A stretch of DNA of 64,000 nt from Casuarina equisetifolia (taxonomy: Eukaryota; Streptophyta; Magnoliopsida; Fagales; Casuarinaceae), in contig CM052360.1 of assembly GCA_028551475.1 (NCBI GenBank), forward strand, positions 6,684,501-6,748,500, read 5' to 3'. The position numbers were made by a program, and so were the translations under genes. Positions 24,686 to 36,740 of this stretch are shown here, one piece after another (position 1 is the first letter of the stretch; each line of letters starts with the position of its first letter). Below the pieces are notes generated by a model, which saw nothing but the letters and a program-made list of their open reading frames with translations, did not search any database and was not told where the DNA came from.

Positions 24686-27600
24686 TTTCTGTATCCGCTC
24701 GTAGCTTTAGCTAATTGTTTTGTATACTTAAAAGTTTTCGGTTCAGATGAATACAGCGATGTTGGTTGCATAATTGTAGTTTTGTTGTGGATTCAACTAT
24801 TTTTTTTTACCAATTTTTCTTGGTGTAGATGTTGTGGAAAGCGATCTCACTGTCATTTAGAGATAGAGAACTTGGATGAAGGTCTATGGCAGGCAATTGG
24901 TTAAGAAGGTGTGAGGGATCAGGCACATGAACATTTTACTCTGAAAGGTTTTGTTTATTGCTTGCCTTGTCACATCCTTCTCGTATGCTTAGAGGATTTA
25001 GTTTTCTTGTCTACTTGGGAAAGCAGAAAACTTGAGTTGACACGCTCAAAAATTTATATAGAAAGACTATAGTTAGTTTATGTAGAATATTTGTAATTCT
25101 CCTAAATTTTCAGTAGCTGCCACCACTCCCGAGTTTAAACTGAAAGCCCATTTGCTTAGACACGTAGGCAACATGCTGCATACAAAAGAGAAATGAAGAG
25201 GAAGTGCTTCAGATGGTAACCCGGCTTTTAGGCATGCCATTCATTCTTCCTTCCTCCTCAATTTTGTTGACAAGGTTGGAAGAAAGTGTGAAATAAAAGA
25301 AAATGTTGTGGAGAGGAAATGCAAGTAATAGTCAAGGAGGATTTGAAGGTGTGAAATACTGAGAGTTGATTGAATCAGCTTGGGACCCAATACCCTAGAT
25401 TCTCTAAGACAGGTGATAAAGGATGGGGATTTTGGCTCTTTCTCTGACCATTGTGGCACTTGTCTCGCCCAAGGTAAAGGGCCCGACGACTTGACATCAC
25501 CCTCATCCTTAAAAAAGGTGTCGCCTCTTGAATGATTGAGCTTCGACTTGCTTGTCTGTCCACTCATACTTTTGCCAGACCTTATCCCTTTTTTCCTTTT
25601 CTGCTGCGACAGTTATTGTGGGAAAAATTTCTGTAAGTAGTTTGGAAACAAGGATTCTAGTTTAAAAGAACTTCTTTTTTTGAAATTACCGTTTTTCTTG
25701 TTAATTTGCTTCCCTTCTGCTTCTCTGAGAGCCTAGAATTTTCTTTCCCTTAAGCACCTTTCCAATGCTTTTTTGAAGTGGGCTGGAAACGTTAGAGGTC
25801 GGGAAGATTTTATGTCATTAAGTTGGAATCTAAGTTGACACATGCATCCTAACCGTAAGGATGTAATTTGGAGTCTACAATCGCCATCTTATTCTCATTG
25901 ATGATCATTCTATTTTTATGAGTTGCATGTTTCCTACGGTTTCATATATTAGTTCAAAGGATGATACCCAAATGGGAATCTTTTTCTAATGGATATGCAA
26001 AGCAGTTGATAGGAGTAATTAAATTAACTTGAACAGCTTATTTGACTTTGTTGGAAGTTAAGGCTCAGTGTAGAGCTTCAAAACTTAACCCTTTTTTGGA
26101 TAAGGCAGAGGAGCTTCGCAACATGACAGGGCATATTTGGGTCAATTTTGTTTAATCTACTGTGAATGATATGATGCGATGCGCATGAGTTAAACGGTGG
26201 GTTCTTCCGGATTTCGATTTAAATGGCGTTGCATGTATGAGTCAAACAAGGCATATTTTTACTTGCATTGTGTGGCTAATGATGTTTCATGTATGAGGCA
26301 AAAAGACCTTTTTTTTCTTATTGAGATTTTTTCTTCTTTAGAGATGCATTCAAGTTCATATTTGTTTGGATGGCATTACGTTTTTTATTAAATGATATGG
26401 ACTGAAATCAGTCTTGAATGCTGGCCTTCCATCATTGAGAACCCTTTTAAGGCATATTGCAAAGATGTGTTGTCAAAAGTGAAGCTTAATTACCATATTT
26501 GAGATGTTACCAGTGATTGGTCAACAATTTTAAGGGGCTCCGTCCTTGGAGCATTGAGCTTTTCTGGTTTTCTTGGTGTCCAATCTAGAATATAGCGTTT
26601 CTGATGTAAATTGCCTGATTGGTATTAACACCAAAATGACGCTTTCACTGTACCTGAAGGAAACTATCCAAATAGCAGTAATTTTACTTACTTTTAGTTT
26701 AGGCAGTCTTCATACAAAACCATCGATATTATACCGAATTAATTGTTTCTCAACAACCGATCCTGGCAAGATGCTTGATGGCGAATCTGCAGTTGGGCAG
26801 CAGCTTCAAAACACACTTTGAACTGTTGGTGTCATGGGTTGGACCTGGGATGTCATTAGGGGCTGAAGTAGAGTTCCAATGTTGCATCTTAGATGTCCGC
26901 CTGTCTTCTAGGATGTCAATGGAGGGACATGGACACGTCTCTACTTAACTGGAAAGCTTTCTACAACCACCCATAGTCGATGGGACAATCAGCTGTTTTC
27001 CCACGTGTTGAGATCCATCGATGAGGCGAATTTGACTCGGATTCCTCACTACGATCCACATGCATGCTCCACTTCATCGTGAAACTCGGCGCTGGGATGC
27101 TTTTGCATGAGTTGGGTGTTCACAGCCTACTTTGAAAGACTAAATGAAAAGCCTCGGGAATGAGCCAAGATCTCCCGGAGTGCAGTCGCGAGCCAGGGGA
27201 TAACTTGCTGTTTGGGCAAATCATGTATAAGGTCTAAACTGTAGTAGAAAGATTGATGACTGAACTTTACTGGAAAAAGTGTCGGTGAAGCTTCCTGCGC
27301 CCTGTTTGGCCGTATGTCTCAGGTTCTCTTTTGGGACTTGATTCCCGTGGTGAGAAATGTTGACAAAATCAGAGCTCCCATTTTCAGAAAACTGCCCACG
27401 AGTCAGGGTAAAGATGACAGACCGTGCATTTAAGAGCAGAATCCACTGACACCAAGTATTAACACATGGGATGATGCCTTTCTGTTGCCATCATAACTTA
27501 CTCGAAAGCGGACATTGACTGGTTGAGACAGTTGCATGCTGTGGGTGCTACACTTTAGCCTAGCCTTAGCATCACTTCGGAATCTAATAAATCTGTCTAC

Positions 27601-28971
27601 ATTATCATTTGTTACTCATTTTCTTTGCAATAAAAGGTTAACTCTCGTGGCATGTTGGACTTAGTATCCTGCTTTTACCGTTTCAAAGAAGGAATTTACA
27701 TTTTTCTCCTCAGGCTCTTATTGTATTTGCATTTACACCTTTAACATAAGTCAACGTTGACATGTAAACTACTCAGCCGCCATCATTTTGCCTTATTCAG
27801 TATCAATCAGTATCACCAAGATAGTTATATAAAAAAAGGTTAAGATACATAGAGTAAATTCATTATTTTGTAAGAGTTTTGTAAAGTGGATCATAGTTTA
27901 CTCGTGTAGGCGTAGATGAGATAAATTTTTGGAAGGATAAAGTCTTTTTTTAACCGTGTTATCCAAGTTAAGCTGTTCTTTTCGAAGGCCAAAGCAACCT
28001 CCCTCTGCTACCACCTACGCCTATTTGTTATTAATTAACAGGAATGACATCCACTTCTTGAACTGTTCCACCAACCCCATTACCGCCGCATTCCGATGAG
28101 GCAGTTTGGACCAACCCGTTACGTAAATGGAAACTTTGTCTTAATGTCTGTATTCCTCCACCAAAGATACTCAAAGTTAATTCTGATTCGTCAGTGCACT
28201 AACTATTTTTTTACTAAAATAGTGAATCGATATTCCCAGTTTAGGACGAGCCGAAGACCTCCACTTTAGCTAACGAATACTTTGTTTTAATAAGAAACAA
28301 GTAAAAGCCAAGGACATTGTTAGTGGGGGTATTATGAACATCTACGAAGGAATGATGGAACTGGTAATGTTACCGGAGTGACTCATCTTGCAAGTGTCTT
28401 CTCAGGTAGTGACATTTTTGTGGGTCTTGGGGACGAACATCAGCTTGGTTTTGTAGGGAAGAGGATCAACTACATAGAAGTTTAGCTTTGATAGAGTTTA
28501 CAAGAGGCTAAGACCTTTTTTCAAGAGACACGACTGCAAGCTCTGCAAGTGTGTTTTCCTTGTAGACCCTACTTGTTTGAAAAACCAGATAGATGGCTCA
28601 TTATTGTGGTAATTTTTTTCCATTTGTGATGGCTAAAGAAGGCGAAAAAGAGATAGAATCCCCGTGATTATAGGTCAAGCGAAGGTCTAGAAATGGCTTT
28701 ATAATCCAATCTATAAATGGGGTTGGAGGTGAAGCTTTCAATGTTGAGGGGCTATTAGTATATCTACTGGGCATGATGAGGATCTGATCTTAGTTGAAAT
28801 CCTAATGAAGTTCAACAGCACTAATAGACTTTGTCATCAAACCAAAATAGTCTCACTCAAGATCAGCTAGTAGACGGTGGCCCTGTGGTAGGCCAAGTGG
28901 TCTGCAATCTTTTGGTACCAGGTTTGACATTGGGTGAATGTGTGGGTGCATAACTATAAAAATAAATAAAT

Positions 28972-28974
<3 letters not shown>
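24324..28974. other. Gene-poor region right of SERF
   Basis: Apart from the SERF 3' UTR and a (CT)n at about 24649-24680, no gene was recognised. A minus-strand open frame at 25567-25241 (108 codons) has no family resemblance that I know. The stretch 26820-27600 is less AT-rich than its surroundings and may be an old insertion or pseudogene, but no frame in it reads as a known protein. Confidence 0.4.

Positions 28975-29013
<39 letters not shown>
28975..29013. repeat. (TC)n microsatellite
   Basis: About 19 perfect TC units in AT-rich intergenic DNA. Arg/Glu-repeat frames over it on the minus strand are artefacts. Confidence 0.9.
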
Positions 29014-29017
<4 letters not shown>

Positions 29018-31071
29018 TTTATTACTGCCGTATGACGATGCTAATCTAACCATTGCACCAACTAAAATGGTTTCTAGTAGACAAGTTGAGAATTATGTTA
29101 TTATTTTATTACAACATTTGATGATCAGTTTAAGTATAATTAGATTGACATTAAATGTATCTCTAGATAATGTTTTATATCCCGACAACTTACTTTAAAC
29201 GCATGTTCCTCATTAAATATTCCAAACATCAAGCAATCCTACATTGCTTCTTGCTACAGGTCGTAAACAAAATGTGTTGCCACAGCCCACCTAAGCCTTT
29301 TGTCTTCGGTGATTAAGCGTTAAATTTTAAATAAGAACAAATTACAGGGAGACCACTATCATGGACCCCAATAATAATAATAAAAAGAAAAACAACACCG
29401 ACTCTAGGTTGTTCACATCAACAAATAGAAAGAAAATGCAATATGAAATATTGAAGTTAGCTCAATGAATTATTGAAGCCTCATATTGACTTCTTTTAAG
29501 ATACTGGTAATCGAGTTGAATTTAAACTAGCGACTCAACGCAATATGTTGCGTGATTTTATAGATGAAGTTACAACAATGATGTAATGAGAGTGATGTTT
29601 TAAATTCTTAAAGATTTTATATAAAATAGTGTAGACAAAATAGTATTAATGAAACAACATTGTTTTAATCATGTTAATTAGAAAAAAAATAGAAAGCTTG
29701 TTCTAAAGGAATACTTACGTATCATGCTAATAAGATAATATGATATATGCCAATACTTCCATGTGAGTATGGTAGACCATTGTGTGATATAAGACAATAC
29801 TTATACATTATCATATTGATAATGTGATTGATGTAATATGAGCACCATAATCTCAAGTGAAATTGGTTGATTTTTAGAAGAACTGCCGTTTCTTCATTTT
29901 AAGGGATGCTTGAATTTAGCTTTGTAAGCATGTCTTTGTAGGTCTTGTAACCCCAATCCCCCACCTGGTGAAACCTAATGCTCATTTTATCAAAATATTT
30001 CAAATGTCCGGATCACTTTGTTTAACATTTGTACATTATTATCTTATAAAACCATCATTGCAACTTTAATGATTGGTGTTAGAAATGGTTCAACCCTTTC
30101 TATTATAACTAATCGTAAAAGAAAAATGTCTTGCCTATGCTACAATGAAAGCAACTTAGAATCAAAGAGGTCCCAAGTTTAAGACACCAAGATCCCCCAC
30201 TTTCTTTCCTTAAAAAAAAAAAGTTGTAAATAAAAAAAGTACTAAAACATATAAAAAAAAAAACTTGTAGGTTACACTTTCTTTTTCAGTATACTTGAAT
30301 TAGTTAGATTTGAAAAAGTATTATAGCATAACAAAGCCTTCATAAGAACATCAATGATTGAAATTATGAACTGTAATAGATGATTAAAGTAATTAAAAAA
30401 AATGATTTGACGCAAAGCTTCTTAAACTTTCTTTTTTAGCATGTTTCTATTGTATATGGTTTGAACATAATTGTAGCCATATTCAAAATAACATTATTGA
30501 AATACTAGTTTTGTTGGCTAGAATTAGAAAAATAGTTCGGGAAAGAGCATATTTATTTAAGAACATTAATGTTTTATTGTATCATAACTGGAGATTTTCA
30601 AATTCTAGTTTATCTTAAATGAGTTGTAATGTTGGGTTATATCTCTAAGCTTTTGTATTATCTTATTCTTCAATGAATAAACTCAAATATTCATTCATAA
30701 AAAATAAAAAATACAAGACCAAAGTATTAATAATAACCAAGACAATTCTTAAAGGAGGAATATAGTTTATCTTATGCGCCAATATGTAGAAGAGGTTTTT
30801 CACCATCAGTGTCTTGGTTGAGGGACTCGATACAGAAATGTTCTCTCCAACTTTCTCCAACTTGACCATTGTGTAAGCTTTACTCTACTCGTCCCCAAAA
30901 ACATACTTTTACCATACGGAGCTGAATCCACCTCTTTTGCATGTGAAGCCCCTAGAATTTGCAGTCATATCATTATGGTTTGTGCGTGGAACCATGTCCT
31001 ATAAGCTAATACATATTCATCCAGAAATAGAAAAACTCAATGCAGGACAGTTTTGTACTAAACTAATTGAA
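29014..31071. other. AT-rich intergenic flank of the chromovirus
   Basis: Very AT-rich with no supported gene. The right end (31072-31076, GAAAC) is the target site of the Ty3-gypsy insertion. Confidence 0.5.
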
Positions 31072-31076
31072 GAAAC

Positions 31077-31603
31077 TGTTACGACCCAACTATCTTTTGG
31101 TTAGAATTTAGCTATTTTGGGAAGCTCGCACAAAGGTAATCATGGGGTGACAGGGTCACGGGTGGCTAAAGGCTTTTGTTGGGAAGAGAAGCTCGAGAGG
31201 TAGCTCTTCATGCCTTCGCCTGACAGATGGAGTGCAAGCAGTTTATGGGTAACATGTGTCAGTCTTGTAAGTGTGGTCATGTCTTTAGTGTAGGGTCGTG
31301 TCATGTGGCTTAGTCAAGGCCTTACTTTGTCTTGTAAGTGTTTAATTAAAAGTCTGTAACGTGTACTCCACCATTACGTAGAAGAGTGGAGATGATTTGC
31401 TGTATTAATAGCCAGGAAACGATGAATGAAGCAGACTTGAAAAAACCCAAAATTATCTGGAGGCTAGCTACCTCGAACCAAGCTAAAAAGGTTTCTCCTT
31501 CGATCTACAATAGGTCGATCGGGGAAAAGGTTTGTCGACTTATTCCGAGTCGATCAACCAGTTAACCGCCCAGTTACCCGGGGAGTTACGCGTGAGCGTA
31601 ACA
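31077..31603 (+). repeat. 5' LTR of the chromovirus
   Basis: 527 bp, TGTTACG...CGTAACA, identical to the 3' LTR except C at 31239. Preceded by the target duplicate GAAAC and followed three bases later by the primer-binding site. Confidence 0.97.
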
Positions 31604-31629
31604 AACTGGCATCAGAGCCCACGTTCCAA

Positions 31630-32558
31630 ATGGGTGAAAACCAAGGTAGTGCTTCCGAGAGTGAGATGGATAGGCGCTTCCGTGAGTTGAATGAATCCAT
31701 GCAACAAATGTTTGCTGCTTTGGATGAAAAAATTGAGCGGGTAAATAGGAGCCGGACATACTCGGAGGAGGCAGTGTCTGGCAGTGGAGGAAACCACCAG
31801 AAGGAGGCAGCAGTGAAGGCAGCAAAACAAAGATGAAAATGGAGTTCCCCGTTTACAATGGGGAAGATGACCCAACGGAGTGGATCTGCTGGGCAGAACA
31901 TTTCTTTGAGTTTCATCAAACTTTAGCTGGAGACAAGGTGCGTATTGCTTCTTGGAACCTTCAAGGAGAAGCGCAGGTATGGTTCAGACTCTTCAAGGAC
32001 CAGTTGGGAGATGAGGTGACGTGGGAGTCAATGGTGGAAGATTTAATGGAGAGAAATGGTCCGAATGAGTTCAATGACTTTTTTGGAGACCTGACGAAGT
32101 TACAACAAACAGGCACGGTAGATGAGTACCAGAAGGCATTCTCTCGCCTTGCTATAAGGTCCGAAAGGATGACTGAAAAACAGCGCCTAAGCTGCTTTGT
32201 CAGTGGATTGAAGGAGGAGATCCGAGGAGATGTGCGGATTGCCAAACCCAAATCAATGTCATCAGCATTAGGAATGGCCAAGATTCATGAGGCCAAATTG
32301 AAGGGAACCCGTCCTGGAGGAGCTTTCACTAAGTTCGGACAAACTTCAGTCAGTAGAAAAAGTCCAATGGTAGCGGCACCGACAGCAACAACCTCGGCTG
32401 CAATCGCAGGAGGAACCCCGCGACCCATTAAGAGACTGTCGGCAACAGAAATGTCCGAGAGAAGAATGAAGGGACTCTGCTTCAATTGCGACGAACGTTT
32501 TAGCCCAGGTCATCGTTGTAAAAAGCTTTTCTTTATAGATGGTTTGTCTCTTGAATAA
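31630..32558 (+). pseudogene. Chromovirus gag, frameshifted
   Basis: Capsid/nucleocapsid part of the element. The N-terminal part (from ATG 31630) runs into TGA at 31834-31836. The capsid proper continues in another frame from ~31833 (MEFPVYNGEDDPTEW, then FFGDLTKLQQTGTVDEYQ, CFVSGLKEEIRGDV), so one small indel separates them. A zinc knuckle CFNCDERFSPGHRC lies near the end, of the kind typical for plant chromoviruses. The frame ends at TAA 32556-32558, but the downstream sequence stays in the same frame into the protease. The TAA is either a lesion or a natural readthrough codon; I favour a lesion because related elements usually have one gag-pol frame. Confidence 0.9.
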
Positions 32559-35500
32559 GAGGTAGTAGCAGAAGAGATTGAAAAGGACTTAGAAGAGGAA
32601 CTTTTAGTCGGAGCTGAAGAGGTCCCTCGGATATCTCTGAATGCTATCTATGGTGTTCCAAGCCCACAAACTATGAAGGTGGACGGCAAGGTGGGAGGCT
32701 CGGATCGGGATATAAGATTCCTGATGGACACTGGCTCCACTCACAACTTCATCCATGTGAAGTTGGCTAACAGGTTGGGGTTAAAATCGACAGAAGAAGG
32801 ATCATTCCATGTTAAGGTGGCCAATGGAGACTCCATAGCCAGCTCTGGCTCCTGCCGAAATGTAAAAGTCCAGATGCAGGGAGTAAGCTTTTCGGTGGAC
32901 TTCCTCTTGCTGCCAATGGAAGGAACTGAAGCAGTAATGGGGGTGCATTGGTTGTATACCTTGGGTCCAACCCTATGGGACTTTCAACGTCTCACGATGA
33001 AGTTCGGCTATGAAGGGAAAAAGGTGACTCTGACTGGAGTGGCCAGACCGGCAAACAAGATCATTGGAGGAGAAGAAATGACGAAAGAGCTTAGGAAGCC
33101 CGGGCTAGGTGTGATTTTAAGAATGATGTCCTTGGGGGAGCAAACGGCTGAGGAACGAACTGGAGAATTGATGTTGCCCGAAGAGTTAGGTGAGCTGTTA
33201 CACCGTTTTGATGATGTCTTCGAAACACCCCGAGGCCTTCCTCCAGCGAGAACACAAGATCATCACATCATGCTCAAGGATGAAGGTAAGACTATTGTAG
33301 TTAAGCCTTATCGTTATCCATTTTATCAAAAAACAGAAATTGAGGGTATTGTGCGGGAGTTGTTGGACTCGGAAGTCATTCGATGCAGCAACAGTTCCTT
33401 CTCATCACCAGTAATCCTAGTGAGAAAGAAGGATGGTTCTTGGCGTATGTGCGTCGATTATTGAGCTCTCAACCAACATACCATAAAAAATAGCTTTCCA
33501 ATCCCGAATGTAGATGAGCTCCTGGATGAATTACATGGGGCAGAGGTGTTCTCTAAGCTAGACCTCCGTTCAGGCTATCACCAAATCAGGTTAGCTCCAG
33601 CTGATGTCCACAAAACGGCCTTCAGAACTCATGAAGGGCATTATGAATGGCTAGTAATGCCATTCGGACTATCAAATGCACCAGCCACATTCCAATCACT
33701 GATGAACGAGGTCTTTAAGGAGTTTATGCGCAGGTTTGTCTTGGTTTTTTTTGATGATATATTAATTTTCAGCAAAAATTGGACTGATCATGTGCAGCAC
33801 GTTGGGATGGTTCTGGAAACATTGAGGAACCACCAATTATTTGCAAAAAAATCCAAATGTGAATTTGGGCGGCAAAGGTTAGGATTCCTCGGGCATGTTA
33901 TAAGTAAGGAAGGAGTAAGTGTGGACCAAGAGAAGATCCGTGCAATAACAGAATGGCCAAAGCCTAACACCCTCAAGGCCTTACGCGGGTTTTTAGGCTT
34001 GACTGGCTATTATCGGCGGTTCGTGCGGCATTATGGGGTGGTTGCCAAACCATTAACTGACCTCCTAAAAAAGGGGGCATTCGGGTGGAGCCCAGAAGCT
34101 GAGGTAGCGTTTGAAACCTTGAAAAAGGTTATGATAACAACCCCAGTGCTTGCCTTGCCGAATTTTGATCAACCGTTTTTGGTAGAGTGCGACGCATCAA
34201 ACACGGGTGTTGGGAGTGTGTTATCCTAAAATCAAAGGCCGATAGCGTTTTTCAGTAAGGCGCTCAAGGGAAGAAGTGTGCATCTCTCTGCATATGATCG
34301 TGAAATGATGGCACTCATCTTGGTGGTGCAAAAATGGCGTCATTACCTACTTGGAAGGAAGTTCACCGTGCGGACAGATCAACAAGCTTTAAAACATCTG
34401 TGGGATCAGCGCATCACTACCCCTAGCCAGCAGAGGTGGCTAACGAAGCTAATCAGATTTGATTTTCAAATCGAATACAGACCCGGACGTGATAATAAGG
34501 CAGCAGATGCCTTATCCAGGCGCGAGGAAGGTGTTAGTAGTGCGGCGAGAAAGAAAAAAGACGAAGAAATTCTGAAAATGGAAGAAGGAAGACAACCAAC
34601 AATTCTAGTAGCTGATGTGGGGACCACTGTGGCAAGGCTTAACATGGTCGCAGAAGAAAAGGGTGAGCAACAAAAAAATCCTTTGGTATTAAATAATCCT
34701 GAATTTTCTGGTGTGTTACAGCAAACAACAAGGTCGTTGGAGATACTCTCGACAAGTGCCATCTCCACACCTGTGCCATTATGGGTGGGGCCAATTCAAG
34801 AGGAGACAAGAGAAAAATTGCAGCAACTAATGGAAAAGATTGAACAAGGTGAGGCAGTGGGGCCATGGGAGTACAAATCGGGAATGATTTTCTTCAAGGG
34901 ACGGATCTATCTTCCTAAGGATTCAGATTTAATTCCTACCATTCTAGCTGAGTACCACGGTGGAACACATGAAGGGTTCCTAAAGACTAATCAAAGGCTT
35001 CGAGCAGTGTTTTACTGGAGTGGCATGGGAAGGAGGCTTAAGGGGTTCATTAAGTCTTGCCGTGTCTGTCAAGAACAAAAAGCTGAAAATCAAGCCCCGT
35101 CTGGACTTCTACAGCCACTTCCCATTCCAAGCCATATATGGACGGACATGTCCATTGACTTCATAGATGGATTACCGATGTCGAGGGGAAAGAATTCTAT
35201 TCTTGTTGTTGTGGATCGGTTATCCAAATATGCAAGATTCTTGCCATTGACGCACCCTTATTCTGCCACAACGGTTGCTCAGGTATTTTTTAGTGAAATC
35301 TTCAAGTTGTATGGCTTGCCTCGGTGCATTGTGTCTGACAGGGGAGCCATATTCACAAGTACCTTTTGGCGGGAGCTTTTCCGTCTCCATGGGACCAACT
35401 TCAGCTATAGTTCTGCCTACCATCCACAGACGGACGGGCAAACGGAAGCAGCAAACCGATCAATTGAAATGTATCTAAGATGTTTCGTTAATGGGGCTCC

Positions 35501-36191
35501 CAAGGACTGGATGAAATGGCTAGCTTGGGCAGAATTTTGCCATAACACGAGCATAAATAGCTCTACACGGATGTCTCCCTACGAAGCTGTTTATGGGCGC
35601 CCTCCACCAGCACTAACTCCCTATGTCCCGGGTACCACCGCACTAGAATTGATTGATCAAGAACTTAGAAGCCGAGATGAGATTCTGAAGGCTCTTAAGG
35701 AAAATATTCAAGCAGCCCAACAACGTATGAAGCGGGTCTATGACCGAAGGAGAAGGGAGGTTATCTTTGAAGTAGGAAACTGGGTTCTGCTACGGCTCCA
35801 ACCATACCGACAGGTCTCGGTAGCAATGAGGAGGGCTCTGAAATTATCTCCCCGTTTCTATGGTCCATTCGAGGTAATTGCTAAAATAGGCAATGTTGCT
35901 TATAGGTTGAAGCTACCGGTAGGATCACGTATCCATCCCGTGTTTCATGTTTCTTGCTTAAGGAGGTTCTTTGGGGGGGTCGAAGGGGTGGAAGCTGAGC
36001 TCCCTCAGGGAATGAATCCTGATGGTTCAGTCTCGGAAGTTCCTCAAGAAATTCTCAACCGACGACAGAACAAGCAACGGGAAGAAGTGCTCATAAAATG
36101 GAAGGGACTTCCGGTGGAAGAAGCAACTTGGGAAGACCTCGAGCTCCTTCAACAGCGTTTCCCTGAACACGACCTTGGGGACAATGTCTAA
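32559..36191 (+). pseudogene. Chromovirus pol (PR-RT-RH-IN-chromodomain) with two internal stops
   Basis: One frame throughout. The protease has the active site LMDTGSTHNFI (~32720-32755). The reverse transcriptase has [23 protein letters not shown] and the catalytic FFDDILIF (~33750-33775). RNase H starts at [12 protein letters not shown]. The integrase has the His-Cys zinc region (CRVCQ), DMSIDFIDGLP, VSDRGAIF and HPQTDGQTEAANRS, covering the D-D-E triad. A chromodomain (EVLIKWKGLPVEEATWEDLE) closes the protein before TAA at 36189-36191. In-frame stops occur at 33462-33464 (TGA where a conserved Arg is expected, consistent with CGA to TGA) and 34227-34229 (TAA where Gln fits, consistent with CAA to TAA). 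The element therefore cannot make an intact polyprotein. Confidence 0.93.
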
Positions 36192-36208
36192 GACGGGAGG
36201 GGGGTATT

Positions 36209-36735
36209 TGTTACGACCCAACTATCTTTTGGTTAGAATTTAGCTATTTTGGGAAGCTCGCACAAAGGTAATCATGGGGTGACAGGGTCACGGGTGGCTA
36301 AAGGCTTTTGTTGGGAAGAGAAGCTCGAGAGGTAGCTCTTCATGCCTTCGCCTGACAGATGGAGTGCAAGTAGTTTATGGGTAACATGTGTCAGTCTTGT
36401 AAGTGTGGTCATGTCTTTAGTGTAGGGTCGTGTCATGTGGCTTAGTCAAGGCCTTACTTTGTCTTGTAAGTGTTTAATTAAAAGTCTGTAACGTGTACTC
36501 CACCATTACGTAGAAGAGTGGAGATGATTTGCTGTATTAATAGCCAGGAAACGATGAATGAAGCAGACTTGAAAAAACCCAAAATTATCTGGAGGCTAGC
36601 TACCTCGAACCAAGCTAAAAAGGTTTCTCCTTCGATCTACAATAGGTCGATCGGGGAAAAGGTTTGTCGACTTATTCCGAGTCGATCAACCAGTTAACCG
36701 CCCAGTTACCCGGGGAGTTACGCGTGAGCGTAACA
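36209..36735 (+). repeat. 3' LTR of the chromovirus
   Basis: 527 bp, identical to the 5' LTR except T at 36371; preceded by a purine tract and followed by the target duplicate GAAAC. Confidence 0.97.
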
Positions 36736-36740
36736 GAAAC

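Larger units (their letters stand above)
31077..36735 (+). mobile_element. Complete young Ty3-gypsy chromovirus LTR retrotransposon
   Basis: A 5659-bp element with 527-bp LTRs at both ends, each starting TGTTACG and ending CGTAACA. It is flanked by a perfect 5-bp target duplication GAAAC (31072-31076 and 36736-36740). A tRNA-iMet-type primer site (TGGCATCAGAGCCC, 31607-31620) follows the 5' LTR, and a purine tract (GGGAGGGGGGTAT, ~36195-36207) precedes the 3' LTR. Domain order is gag with a zinc knuckle, protease, reverse transcriptase, RNase H, integrase and a C-terminal chromodomain, the chromovirus layout. The two LTRs differ only at 31239 (C) versus 36371 (T), so insertion was recent. Yet gag-pol is interrupted by one frameshift and three stops. 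It sits in intergenic DNA and breaks no recognised gene. Confidence 0.97.

Noticed and set aside
28853-29053. Minus-strand frame with Arg-Glu repeats
   Set aside because: Created by the (TC)n microsatellite.
31554-31919. Minus-strand frames over the chromovirus
   Set aside because: Shadows of the gag frame on the other strand.
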